Assembly: GCA_964420455.1 (NCBI GenBank)
Contig: CAYQTO010000006.1
Span: forward strand, 1 to 58,006
DNA from: CAYQTO01 sp964420455
GTDB taxonomy: Bacteria; Sumerlaeota; Sumerlaeia; SLMS01
Direction: 5' to 3'
Length of the DNA stretch: 58,006 bases
The notes under the pieces: generated by a model
Databases searched by the model: none
The model's input: only the letters and a program-made list of their open reading frames with translations
What the model was told of the DNA's origin: nothing
Shown: positions 24,669 through 33,000 of the stretch, piece after piece
Layout: each line of letters begins with the position of its first letter
How positions within the stretch are numbered: position 1 is the stretch's first letter
Made by a program: the position numbers and the translations under genes

Positions 24669-26054
24669 ATGAGACGAACAGCCCAATGGGGGCACAGGTG
24701 GATCACGTGGGTCGCCATCGCGACGACGGCGGGGCTGGCCGCATGCCGCCCCCCGGAGGGCACCCGGCGCGAGCCGGCCGGCGAGGACGACAAGCCGGTC
24801 GAGGTCCGCGAGGAGAAGCCTTTCCTGACCCCCGTGGTGGCTATCAACGTCGAACGGGGCGAAGTCTACTCCTCCGTCGCCACAACCGGGACCGCAGTTC
24901 CCCTCCGCAGCCGTTTCCTTGCCGCCGAGGAGGCGGGGCGCCTGCGCTTTGCCCGCGACTGGACCGAGGGCGACTTCGTCGAGGCGGGAACCCTCATCGC
25001 CGAGATCGAATCGGACTCCCTCGAGACCGAAATCGAAACCGCCCGCTCCGACGTCCAGCTCCGCGAAGAAGGCCTCAGCATCGCACGCAAGTCCATGGAG
25101 GCGGCCATCCGCGACTATGAGACTTTTCAGGACCTCTATACACGGGGCATTGCCGCGCTCAAGGACGTCGACAGCGCCAAGCTCACCATGGACCGCGCCA
25201 TCAACACCCACCGCCAGGACCAGATCAACCTCGAGAGGGCCCGCCTCGAACTGCAGAACGTGCTCGATCGCCTCGAGGAGTTGAAAATCATCGCCCCCTT
25301 CGACGGACTCCTGGTCGCCCGCACCACCCTCGAGGGATCCACCCCCTTCTCCACCACCTTTGGCACCGAGACGATCACCGACAACGACGGCCGCATGATT
25401 TCCGACGGAACCAACATCTGCGGCATCATCGACGTCTCGAAGATGATCATCCGCTGCGACGTGACGAGTCGCGACATCGACTCGGTGCGGCTCGGCCAGC
25501 GCTCCGTGGCAACCATCTACGCCAGCGAAGCCCTGGAGGTAGAAGGCGAGGTCGTCGACATCAGCCGCTCCGTGAACCAGGACACCCGCGCCTTCGAAGT
25601 CGACGTCCTCGTCGACAACGGGGAACGGCTCCTGCGTCCGGGCATGTTTGGCCGCGTCGACATCGTGACCGAAACACGCCGCGATACCATCTCCATCGAC
25701 AAGGATGTGCTCGTACGCCGCAACAATCGGACGGTTGTCTATACGGTCGAGGACGGACTCGACACCGACTACAAGGTGGCCCGCGAGGTCGAGGTGGAGA
25801 CCGGCATCGAGGGGCGCGACGAGATCGAGATCACCTTCGGCCTGCAGGCGGGCGACCAGATCATTGTTCGCGGCTACGAATTCCTCCAGGACAACGCCCC
25901 GGTGAGCGTTCTGTATGCGGATCGCCCAACGGTGGGTGCGGAGGACGCGGAGGAAGACAATGCGGAGGAGGCGGGGGCCGAGGAGCGCACGACCCAGCGC
26001 CGGGGAAACGGTGGCAACAGGCCCCGCTCCGCCTCCGCCGGCAACCCCTCCTAG
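24669..26054 (+). CDS. Efflux adaptor lipoprotein (RND membrane fusion protein, HlyD family)
   Basis: A 461-residue periplasmic adaptor. The signal peptide ends in a lipobox (GLAAC, lipidated Cys26), so it is anchored as a lipoprotein. The order is a barrel-sandwich half (ERGEVYSSVATTGTAVP), a long coiled-coil hairpin (about 135-215), the second lipoyl half (IIAPFDGLLV) and a beta-barrel domain with LRPGMFGRVDI. An acidic, then Arg/Gly-rich tail follows. No inner-membrane pump or TolC-like gene is adjacent; the next gene is convergent sixA. V-Y-T near residue 358 carries the iterated 9-mer. Confidence 0.9.
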   Translation: MRRTAQWGHRWITWVAIATTAGLAACRPPEGTRREPAGEDDKPVEVREEKPFLTPVVAINVERGEVYSSVATTGTAVPLRSRFLAAEEAGRLRFARDWTEGDFVEAGTLIAEIESDSLETEIETARSDVQLREEGLSIARKSMEAAIRDYETFQDLYTRGIAALKDVDSAKLTMDRAINTHRQDQINLERARLELQNVLDRLEELKIIAPFDGLLVARTTLEGSTPFSTTFGTETITDNDGRMISDGTNICGIIDVSKMIIRCDVTSRDIDSVRLGQRSVATIYASEALEVEGEVVDISRSVNQDTRAFEVDVLVDNGERLLRPGMFGRVDIVTETRRDTISIDKDVLVRRNNRTVVYTVEDGLDTDYKVAREVEVETGIEGRDEIEITFGLQAGDQIIVRGYEFLQDNAPVSVLYADRPTVGAEDAEEDNAEEAGAEERTTQRRGNGGNRPRSASAGNPS

Positions 26055-26058
26055 CCCG

Positions 26059-26565
26059 CTACTTCTCGGCTCGCCGGGCGAGCCGCGCCGTCAGATAAAA
26101 CTGAAAACTGGCGCCCTGCATGTCGATGTCGCCGGGCCACCACAACCCCACCACCGATCCCTTCTTGAGGGGGAAGGTCACGTGCTGGGGGACGACGGCC
26201 TGCAACAGGTAGTCGCTGCAGCACGGTTCGTGGCCTACCGCGAGGACGATGTCCGACTTGCCGAGGTCGTCAAGGCTGCGGATGTGGTCCACCACGCCCG
26301 CCCAGCTGCCGGAAAAGTCCAGTGCATCGACCACGACGGGCTTGGAAGCCTTGAGCTGGGCGGAGACCAACTCGGCCGTTTCCCAGGACCGGATCCGTGG
26401 GCTCGTGAGGACAACGCGGGGCTTGAGCCGGAGCCCCTTGAGGAGGCGGCCCACCTCCTCCACCCGATTGCGGCCCTTCACCGTCAGGGGGCGTTTGGCG
26501 TCGATACGGTCGGGGCCGCCCCCGTGGCCCTCGGCGACACCGTGGCGCATGAGCAGAAGCATCAT
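26059..26565 (-). CDS. sixA: Phosphohistidine phosphatase SixA-like
   Basis: A 168-residue histidine phosphatase. The catalytic motif LLMRHG (His8) is at the very start, the partner Arg follows in SPRIRSWETAEL, and the second His is in VGHEP. Size and order fit SixA, which dephosphorylates phosphohistidine on HPt domains or phosphotransfer proteins. The start is ATG 26565; the longer upstream frame runs antisense-like into the glycosyltransferase gene. It lies 34 bases after that gene and four bases from the convergent adaptor gene. Confidence 0.85.
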   Translation of the reverse strand: MMLLLMRHGVAEGHGGGPDRIDAKRPLTVKGRNRVEEVGRLLKGLRLKPRVVLTSPRIRSWETAELVSAQLKASKPVVVDALDFSGSWAGVVDHIRSLDDLGKSDIVLAVGHEPCCSDYLLQAVVPQHVTFPLKKGSVVGLWWPGDIDMQGASFQFYLTARLARRAEK

Positions 26566-26599
26566 CGGCCGGGCCTTGGTCCCTTTCCGCGGGCGCCCG

Positions 26600-27574
26600 C
26601 TAGTAGGAAGCTTGAAAGTGACAAAAAGGTTCCAGCAGGTCCTCGTCGCTGGCAACGGAAACGTCCGCCATCCTGTGGGCGAGGACGGTTCTGAGTCGCG
26701 GCAGGGCATCGGCCAAGGCTTGCGTGTAGACCCGTTCGCCCGGAGCGCGTCGGCAATCGCGGGCGAGCCCCACGGGAATCCGCGCGTTCCATTCGGCGAG
26801 CAACCTCCGCGAGCGCAGGTTCGCCGCCTCGAACAGGAGGTGGTTCCGCGCCTTGATCCGCCGGACCCCTTCCTCACCATAGCGCCGCCGCATGGACCCG
26901 CCCCCCACGTGCAAGGCGAACGCATCGGGATCGTAAAGCGACCACCAGCCCCGTCGGGCCGCGCGCCAGGAAAGGTCGTAGTCCTCCCAGTATCCCGGCT
27001 CGTACAGTCGGGAAAGACCGCCAAGCGCGAGGAACCGCTCACGATCATAGGCGGCGGCGCCAGCCTGGACAAAGAGGCAACGGGTCGCCTCCCCAGGGTC
27101 AGCCCACGCAGGAGTCACCCGCCCCCCCCGCCACAGCGCCCCCATGCACAACTGGTTCGGACGTCCATCATACCATCCCACCGTGCGGGCGGACACGGCG
27201 AAAGGCCGGTCCTCTGCCGGGCCCCGGAACCAACGCACGAGGTTTTCCACGAAGCCCTCGCGAGCCACCAGGTCGTTATTTGCGAGGACGAGGACCCGCC
27301 CCCGCGCCTCCCGGGCGCCCCGGTTCACCGACCAGGCGAAGCCGCGGTTTCGCCGGTTGCGCAGGAGCCGTATAGACGGGAACTGGCGCCGCAGGAACGA
27401 TACGCTGTCGTCCATGCTCCGGTCGTCGACGACGATCAGCTCGCCGGGAACGGACGCCTCCCGCAGCGAGAGCAGCAACGACGAGACGCACCGGCCGATC
27501 CACTCGCCCCCCTGCCAGTTGGGGACCACGATGCTTACTTCCGGGCGCGGGTTTCCGGGATTTCGAAGGGTCAT
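26600..27574 (-). CDS. Family 2 glycosyltransferase, rhamnosyltransferase-like
   Basis: A 324-residue GT-A fold transferase of the GT2 group common in surface polysaccharide synthesis. Motifs are VSIVVPNWQGGEWI, VVDDRSMDDS, VLANNDL (the DxD equivalent) and the acceptor-side YEPGYWEDYDLSWRA, where ED is the likely catalytic base region. No membrane helices are seen. Its C-terminal V-Y-T is written GTC-TAC-ACG, so not every such triplet uses the iterated motif; another copy (S-I-R, TCT-ATA-CGG) is present at 27369-27377. Confidence 0.87.
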   Translation of the reverse strand: MTLRNPGNPRPEVSIVVPNWQGGEWIGRCVSSLLLSLREASVPGELIVVDDRSMDDSVSFLRRQFPSIRLLRNRRNRGFAWSVNRGAREARGRVLVLANNDLVAREGFVENLVRWFRGPAEDRPFAVSARTVGWYDGRPNQLCMGALWRGGRVTPAWADPGEATRCLFVQAGAAAYDRERFLALGGLSRLYEPGYWEDYDLSWRAARRGWWSLYDPDAFALHVGGGSMRRRYGEEGVRRIKARNHLLFEAANLRSRRLLAEWNARIPVGLARDCRRAPGERVYTQALADALPRLRTVLAHRMADVSVASDEDLLEPFCHFQASY

Positions 27575-27590
27575 GGCGTTGTCCTTCCGA

Positions 27591-27650
27591 GGGAGATTTC
27601 TCCCCCGCTTAAGGCAAGGAAAAACCTTGGTTTTCCCGTGTTTTTTTCTT
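27591..27650 (+). promoter_or_regulatory. Palindrome plus hairpin and T-tract upstream of the LysM lipoprotein
   Basis: GGGAGATTTCTCCC (27591-27604) is a palindrome. It is followed by overlapping hairpins CAAGG/CCTTG (27615-27629) and GGAAAA/TTTTCC (27618-27636), then TTTTTTT (27641-27647). This could be an operator plus a leader terminator/attenuator for the plus-strand gene at 27764, or part of the divergent promoter. I recognise no known riboswitch. Confidence 0.3.
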
Positions 27651-27763
27651 GCAGGTGTACCGATCGCCAGCCTGTCCTGAACCCCAGCAAAACATGCAGC
27701 GTGTCAGGACCCATGAAAGCCAACGACGCGACCACCCGTTCCCGTTTCCCAAGGAGATCATCC

Positions 27764-28531
27764 ATGCAGACGCGCCTGCGCTCGTTTCTCGCCGCCAGCC
27801 TTCTGAGTGCCGGCTCCCTCGGCCTCCTCGTTGGCTGCACCGGCAAGCCGGAAAACAGCCCCGTCATTCGAAAGAAATTCGCCGAAGTGGACGCCATGAA
27901 GGAAAGCTTCGAGGCGATCCAGGTGGATATACAAAACATCAACCAGCTCATCGAGCAACTCTCGCGCGAGAACAGCGAGCTGCGGGCCTTCATGCCGGAC
28001 GTCGACGGCATGCCCGCCCTCGAGAAACTCGACACCATCGAGGCCCGCCTCGTGAAGCTCGAGGAGATTGCCTCCGACAGCGTCATGGCGCAGGCCGCGT
28101 CCCCGCGCCCGCGGCCTTCCTCCGCGCCGCCGCAGGAAGTCGCCTCGGCGCCCGCCCCCCAAGGGTCCTCCAGCTCCAGCAGTGCGGAATCCCCCCGCCT
28201 TGCAACGTCGCAGGCCGCCGCCCAGCAGCAGGCGACTCCACCGGTCGTTGCCGAGCAGCGTCGACCCGCCGCCAACAACTCCTTCCGCGAGATGACCAAC
28301 CGCACCGCCGCGGAGCGTCCGGCGCCCGCTGCCGCAGGCTCCTCCTCCCCCCGGCCTGCCGCCGCGCCCTCCGCCCCACGCGGCCGGTACCACACGATCG
28401 TCGCCGGTGAAAACCTTCAGGCGATCGCCACCCAGCACGGCGTCAGCGTCGATGCCATCCTGAATGCCAACAGCCTCCCCCGCGGCGCCCGCCTCGCCCG
28501 CGGCCAGCGTCTCTACATCCCCGCCCAGTAA
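27764..28531 (+). CDS. LysM-domain lipoprotein with coiled coil
   Basis: A 255-residue lipoprotein starting at ATG 27764 with AAGGAG seven bases upstream. The lipobox LLVGC sets Cys25 as the lipidated residue. Residues about 35-80 are a coiled coil (EAIQVDIQNINQLIEQLS), 95-205 a low-complexity Pro/Ala/Ser linker, and about 210-255 one LysM (YHTIVAGENLQAIATQHGV ... ARGQRLYIP) that should bind peptidoglycan. It probably bridges outer membrane and cell wall. A 48-residue membrane protein follows before a shared terminator. Confidence 0.88.
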   Translation: MQTRLRSFLAASLLSAGSLGLLVGCTGKPENSPVIRKKFAEVDAMKESFEAIQVDIQNINQLIEQLSRENSELRAFMPDVDGMPALEKLDTIEARLVKLEEIASDSVMAQAASPRPRPSSAPPQEVASAPAPQGSSSSSSAESPRLATSQAAAQQQATPPVVAEQRRPAANNSFREMTNRTAAERPAPAAAGSSSPRPAAAPSAPRGRYHTIVAGENLQAIATQHGVSVDAILNANSLPRGARLARGQRLYIPAQ

Positions 28532-28564
28532 GGGCTGCCCGAGACCACCGGTGAGGATAGTGCC

Positions 28565-28711
28565 ATGATCGGTTTCCCTGAAGTGCTCATCGCCAAGTGC
28601 GCCTTCTTCGCGTCGCTTGTCATTATCGCCCTCGCCCTGGCCTGGTGGGCGATCGAGAACAGCGTCGGCTTTCTCAGCGACCTTCGCTGGTCCGGCTGGC
28701 CCATGACCTAG
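28565..28711 (+). CDS. Small membrane protein, 48 residues
   Basis: A short gene with a plausible ribosome site (GAGG eight bases before ATG 28565). The product MIGFPEVLIAKCAFFASL... has one membrane helix (about residues 11-29) and a Trp-rich tail ending GWPMT. It sits 33 bases after the LysM lipoprotein gene and 35 bases before a strong terminator, so it is probably in the same transcript. It has no recognised family. Confidence 0.55.
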   Translation: MIGFPEVLIAKCAFFASLVIIALALAWWAIENSVGFLSDLRWSGWPMT

Positions 28712-28745
28712 CGCGAGGCTCCGCGGAAAAACGGGATCAACGAAA

Positions 28746-28786
28746 ACGGCGGCGGGAAGAATCTCTTCCCGCCGCCGTTCCTTCTT
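28746..28786. terminator. Strong hairpin terminator, probably bidirectional
   Basis: A perfect 15-bp stem ACGGCGGCGGGAAGA / TCTTCCCGCCGCCGT with loop ATC, then TCCTTCTT on the plus strand and an A-rich flank (CGAAAA) giving TTTTCG on the minus strand. It lies between the convergent small membrane protein and parvulin genes and can serve both. Confidence 0.88.
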
Positions 28787-28811
28787 CGGGCAGCGCAGGT
28801 CGCCGCCCCAA

Positions 28812-30800
28812 TCAGTCCCTGTTTTCCGGATGGGTCACGTCCGCGAGGAGCTCCACCTCGGATTCCGCAAACTGGGCGCGGAACATGTCGCGGATGAAGT
28901 CATTGCCTTCGCGCCCGCGGAGAGTCGACTCGATGCTGTCGCGCACCTCCTCGAGGGGACGCTGGCGTTCGGCCTGGGCAGTCTCAACCCAGTAGACGAT
29001 CACCTGCTCGTCATTGGCGACCAGTTCGGTCAGGCCCGGGGCCTCGACAGCGCGGACCGCCGCGAGGTCCGCATCGGAGAACCGCTCGGGAACCATCCGG
29101 CCAAGGATTCCGTTACGGGGGGTCGGGTTGTCCGGCAGGTCCGCAAACTGGTTCGCCACCTGGCGGAACTGCTGGCGACTTTCAACGCCGGCGATGGCCT
29201 CCTCCAGTTCCGCCCGCGCCGCCGCCTCGTCCTTCTCGTCCGTGACCGGGATCACGATCGAGGAGACGTCGTACATCTCCTGCTCGAGGAAGTCCTCCCT
29301 GTTGTCCTCATAGTACTTTTCGATCTGCTCCTCGCTGATTTCGAGGTTGTCGATCTGGCGCTGAAAGTACTGGCGGACGAGGATGTTGTCCGCAAGGCGT
29401 CCACGCATGAGCTCATACTCCTCGGAGCCGACAAGGCTGGTGACCTCGGCGTAGGACTGAACAAGGGCCCCCTGCAGCGCCCGGGCCTCCGCGAGCAGGT
29501 CCATCAGTTCGTCCTCGCTCTCGCCGGGGAACTTTGCCGCCGCCTCGCGAGCGAGGGATGTCGCGACCTGCTGGCGCGTGAACTCCTCGTCGCCGATGGT
29601 TACCAGCACGTCGGCGTTCTCCGTACCCTCCATGGCGAGCACGGTGTCGATCTTGGCCACCCCCTCGGTCTCGAGCGCCTCGCGGAAGAACTCGTTGATG
29701 AGGCGCCCCTGCTGGCGGTTGCGGAAAGTCGTGCGGAGCGACTGTTCGGAGGCGTCCCGGTCGCGGTACCCGCCCTTAACGTAGTTGAGGCGCTGGACGA
29801 TCTGGAATCCATGGCGCGTGCGGACGGGTTGCGAGTAGGCGCCGTCCTCGAGCGACAGGAAGGTTTCGATGACGGTCTCGTTGAGGGGACGGTCCTGTTT
29901 TTCGGGGTAAACGGTGAGGCGCTGGCCTGGCTGGGCAGCCTCGGAGAATTCCTTCGCCACCTCCTCGAAATCTTCACCCGCCTCGAGCCGCACGTGGGCC
30001 GCCTCGATCTTTCCCAGCGGACCCGCGAGGTCCTCCTCGCTCATTGGGACCATCAGGACCTCGCCGGGGACCAGTGGCCGCGCCGGCAGGGCGATCTGCT
30101 CGCCCTCCTCGTTTTCCACCTCCGTCTCCAGCTCCTCGATCCGCGGCTTCTTGCTTTCCATGGAAAGGATTTGGTCCACCGCGTCCGGATCGCCACAAAC
30201 CTCCGTCGCGATCGACGCCAGCGTATCGCCCTCTTCCACTGTATATTCCTGGTAGGTGGAGACGAAGATGTGGCGGAAGACCAGCCGTTCCAGAATCTTG
30301 AAGGAAGTCTCGCGCATCTCTTCGTAGATGGCGTCAAGTTCCATCGGGGTCGGCTCCGAGAGCTTTTCCTCGACGTTCTCGCGATAGAGGGCGCTGCCGA
30401 GCCAATTGCGTATTTCGCTGTCGAGACGCGCGGTTGCCGCGTCATCCATCTCGAAGCCGTCCTCGCGCGCCTTTTCCGCAACGAGATCCATCGCGCCGAT
30501 GGACTTCGCGATGTACTCCCACTGCTCCTCGCCGGCGAGACGGGGCAGCTCGATTGCGCGGAGGTTCAGCCGCTCACTCGGCACGCCCCCCCACAGGAAC
30601 TGGATCGTCAGAAGGTCGTACTCCTCGCCGTTGATGGTGGCCATGGTGGTCTCGGCGGGGATCGGTTCGGGAAGGAGCTGGACGGGCAGCGGGCCCTCCG
30701 CGTCGACCGTCTCCTGGGCTGCAGCCCCAAGCGGCATGAGGACCAACGCCAGCCCTGCCACCAGCTGGCGCCAACGGATTGAACCTTGGAATCGCTTCAT
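28812..30800 (-). CDS. Exported parvulin-type foldase with LysM nested in the first rotamase domain
   Basis: A 662-residue SurA/PrsA-like protein starting at ATG 30800 with signal peptide MKRFQGSIRW...LGAAAQ. After a helical N-domain (about 60-165) the first parvulin domain opens with LVFRHIFV (173-180), is interrupted at about 186-253 by a LysM (YTVEEGDTLASIATEVCG ... LVPGEVLMVP, with an acidic insert), then resumes with LEAGEDFEEVAKEFSEAA and closes with VRTRHGFQIVQRL (about 326-338). A second, more divergent rotamase lies near 515-625 (VSSIVIPV ... NGILGRMVPERF). The nested LysM could tether folding activity to peptidoglycan. Confidence 0.85.
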   Translation of the reverse strand: MKRFQGSIRWRQLVAGLALVLMPLGAAAQETVDAEGPLPVQLLPEPIPAETTMATINGEEYDLLTIQFLWGGVPSERLNLRAIELPRLAGEEQWEYIAKSIGAMDLVAEKAREDGFEMDDAATARLDSEIRNWLGSALYRENVEEKLSEPTPMELDAIYEEMRETSFKILERLVFRHIFVSTYQEYTVEEGDTLASIATEVCGDPDAVDQILSMESKKPRIEELETEVENEEGEQIALPARPLVPGEVLMVPMSEEDLAGPLGKIEAAHVRLEAGEDFEEVAKEFSEAAQPGQRLTVYPEKQDRPLNETVIETFLSLEDGAYSQPVRTRHGFQIVQRLNYVKGGYRDRDASEQSLRTTFRNRQQGRLINEFFREALETEGVAKIDTVLAMEGTENADVLVTIGDEEFTRQQVATSLAREAAAKFPGESEDELMDLLAEARALQGALVQSYAEVTSLVGSEEYELMRGRLADNILVRQYFQRQIDNLEISEEQIEKYYEDNREDFLEQEMYDVSSIVIPVTDEKDEAAARAELEEAIAGVESRQQFRQVANQFADLPDNPTPRNGILGRMVPERFSDADLAAVRAVEAPGLTELVANDEQVIVYWVETAQAERQRPLEEVRDSIESTLRGREGNDFIRDMFRAQFAESEVELLADVTHPENRD

Positions 30801-30880
30801 TTGGAGAGTAACGCTCCTTTCATTGGGCAAAGTGCCGTGGCTTTGTGACAGCGCCGAATCGGGCGTCAACGAAAGAGGGC

Positions 30881-30917
30881 AAAGGGGAGCCCCGGTGCGT
30901 GGGGGCATCGGGGCTCC
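30881..30917 (-). terminator. Hairpin terminator after the BI-1 gene
   Basis: On the minus strand, GGAGCCCCG and CGGGGCTCC form a 9-bp stem around a 14-base loop, followed by CCTTTGCC. The T tract is short, so strength is uncertain. It lies between the BI-1 gene and the parvulin gene. Confidence 0.6.
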
Positions 30918-30962
30918 AGGAACGACCAGCTTTTGGGGGCGGGGGTTTGGCCCGCGGGGGCG

Positions 30963-31721
30963 TCAGTCGCGGCTGACCGCCATCAGATACAGAATGTTGC
31001 GGAACAGCATGATGAAGTCGATCGTGAGCGCCAGCGCAGCCGGAACCACCATGTCCACGCTGTAGCGGTGGATCAGGTTCGACGTGTCATAGACCGTGTA
31101 ACCGGCAAACAGCAGCACCGCGGCGATCGACAGGGCGACGTGGATCAATTGCACCTCAAACCCAAGCATCGACATCACGATGGCGATCAGCGTCGCGCCA
31201 ATGAGTGTGAGCAGCCCAACCATGAGGAAGCCGCCGATGAAGCTGAAGTCCTTGCGCGATAGGAAGACGAAGGCCGTAAGCCCACCAAAGACCAGAATGG
31301 TCAGCCCCGCCGCCTGGATGAAGATCGCCGCCCCGCCGACCATCTGGGCGTAGACCATCAGTGAGACCGACAGGAAACCGAAGACCGCCGCGAAGCCATA
31401 GAGAGCGAGGACGTTCAGGCCCTTGACCATCGAGAGGGCGTGGGCCCCGAAGGAGGCACCCAGCAGCAGCAGGAACGCGAGGAGCGGGTGAATGCCCACG
31501 GCAAGGGCGCCGATCTCGCGCAGCACCGGCACGCCGCTCATCAATCCCCAGGCAAGTCCGCCCGCCGTAAGCGCGAAGACCAGCACGGCCGAGAACATCA
31601 GCCCGTACACCTTCTGGATAAAGGCAAGTCGTTCGCCCGGCGCGGCCATCACCGCCGGGTGCACCGCCACGCCGTCGGGACGCATTGCGGAGTAGCTCAT
31701 CTGGATCGTTGTCCTTCCCAT
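30963..31721 (-). CDS. Bax inhibitor-1/YccA family membrane protein
   Basis: A seven-helix membrane protein of the BI-1/TMBIM family, whose bacterial members are calcium-leak or membrane-protein quality-control factors. Helices are evident from about residue 40 onward, and the C-terminal DTSNLIHRY, then D-F-I-M-L-F-R-N-I-L-Y, carries the conserved Asp residues of the family's pH sensor. The length is 252 residues from ATG 31721; ATG 31700, with GGAAGGA about eleven bases upstream, may be the true start. Confidence 0.9.
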   Translation of the reverse strand: MGRTTIQMSYSAMRPDGVAVHPAVMAAPGERLAFIQKVYGLMFSAVLVFALTAGGLAWGLMSGVPVLREIGALAVGIHPLLAFLLLLGASFGAHALSMVKGLNVLALYGFAAVFGFLSVSLMVYAQMVGGAAIFIQAAGLTILVFGGLTAFVFLSRKDFSFIGGFLMVGLLTLIGATLIAIVMSMLGFEVQLIHVALSIAAVLLFAGYTVYDTSNLIHRYSVDMVVPAALALTIDFIMLFRNILYLMAVSRD

Positions 31722-31839
31722 GGTGAAATAAGGCTCGTCGCCCCGGGACCCCTGCGACGAGACAAGGTGCTATAAGAGATTGAGTGCGAATCAAAGCAAG
31801 CGAAACGGAACCCTGAAGCCGAATTCAGACGTCGCCCCA

Positions 31840-33000
31840 ATGCAAGAGAAGCTCCGAATCGTCATGATCGTTTCCGGGTATCCGCCCGCCAAGAAAGCGG
31901 GGATGGAGTCCGGCTGCAAACGTCTGGCGGAGGCCCTCGCCCGCCGTGGCCACTCCGTGAAAATCCTGACAGCTGCCACGCGGGGGCTTCCCCGCATTCA
32001 GCACGAGGCCACCAACCTTGTCGTCCACCGGGTCCTCAGGCCCATAAGCCTTGGTCCCCTTTGGGGGCTCACCTACATGGCCATGGTCAAGTCCTGGCTG
32101 TTGCGTCACGTTTCTCAATGGGACGTGGTGATCTGTCACAAGCTTGGGCTCCATGGGGCCGTCGCCGCCCCGCTTGCCCGCATCGTCGGCCACCAGTGCC
32201 ACCACCTCGCTGTGAATGCCGGTCACTTTGGCGACGTTCCCCGGCTCCGTGCGCACCTCGGGGGCGGATTCCTTCTCGCCCTTTGCCGCCTCGCCACCGG
32301 CTGTTTCCATCTCTCCGCCACCGGTCGGCGCGAACTGCAGAACGCTGGCTTTCAGGCTTCTCAACTCCATCCCTTCATCTATCACGTCACCCCCTCCCGC
32401 CCTCCCTTCGCCAGGCGTCGCGATGCCGAGGTCCTCTTTCTGGGCCGCCTCCATCGGCAAAAAAACCTTCCGGTGCTCCTGAAGGCCTTCGCCGCAGTGG
32501 CTCGGGATCACCCGGAGGCGAGGCTCCGGATCGTTGGCAGCGGCCCGCAGGAGGACGCCGTCCGTCGCGCCATCGCCGCATCAACGGCCGCCGACCGGAT
32601 CCACCTCGACCCGTGGACCGACGAGCCCCGCACCGCCCTCCAGCGATCGGCCCTCTTTGTCCTCCCCAGCCGTTCCGAGGGGCTTTCCAATGCGCTTCTT
32701 GAAGCGATGGTTGAAGGCTGCGCCATTGTCGCCACCGACGTCAGCGGCGTCCGCGATGCGCTCGATCCCGCTGGTGGGAGCGAGGCGCCTGTGCCCGAAG
32801 GGGGCTTCCTGGAGCTCCCCGCCGGTCTCCTCGTGCGTTCCGGCGACCAGCGGGGCCTTGCCGCGGCCATGGCCCGGTTCCTCGACGACGGCCTGCTTCG
32901 CGAACGCCTCGGAGGCGCCGCCCGCACCATCGCCCTCGAGCACTTCTCGGAGGAGCGGGCCGTCGCCCTGTTCCTTGCTGCGGTGGAGTCGCCTGCATGA
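31840..33000 (+). CDS. Family 4 glycosyltransferase
   Basis: A GT-B fold glycosyltransferase of about 386 residues. The N-terminal Rossmann half opens LRIVMIVSGYPPAKKAG, and the donor-binding half has VLFLGRLHRQKNLPVLL and the E-x7-E motif in PSRSEGLSNALLEAM. The start is set at ATG 31840 just before the fold; a TTG at 31780 would add 20 residues. It overlaps the next GT4 gene by ATGA, so the two probably act in one surface-polysaccharide pathway. Donor and acceptor unknown. Confidence 0.88.
   Translation: MQEKLRIVMIVSGYPPAKKAGMESGCKRLAEALARRGHSVKILTAATRGLPRIQHEATNLVVHRVLRPISLGPLWGLTYMAMVKSWLLRHVSQWDVVICHKLGLHGAVAAPLARIVGHQCHHLAVNAGHFGDVPRLRAHLGGGFLLALCRLATGCFHLSATGRRELQNAGFQASQLHPFIYHVTPSRPPFARRRDAEVLFLGRLHRQKNLPVLLKAFAAVARDHPEARLRIVGSGPQEDAVRRAIAASTAADRIHLDPWTDEPRTALQRSALFVLPSRSEGLSNALLEAMVEGCAIVATDVSGVRDALDPAGGSEAPVPEGGFLELPAGLLVRSGDQRGLAAAMARFLDDGLLRERLGGAARTIALEHFSEERAVALFLAAVESPA

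Noticed and set aside
28830..30782. A 650-codon open frame opposite the LysM parvulin
   Set aside because: The minus-strand frame has a signal peptide and parvulin/LysM motifs; the plus-strand frame shows none.
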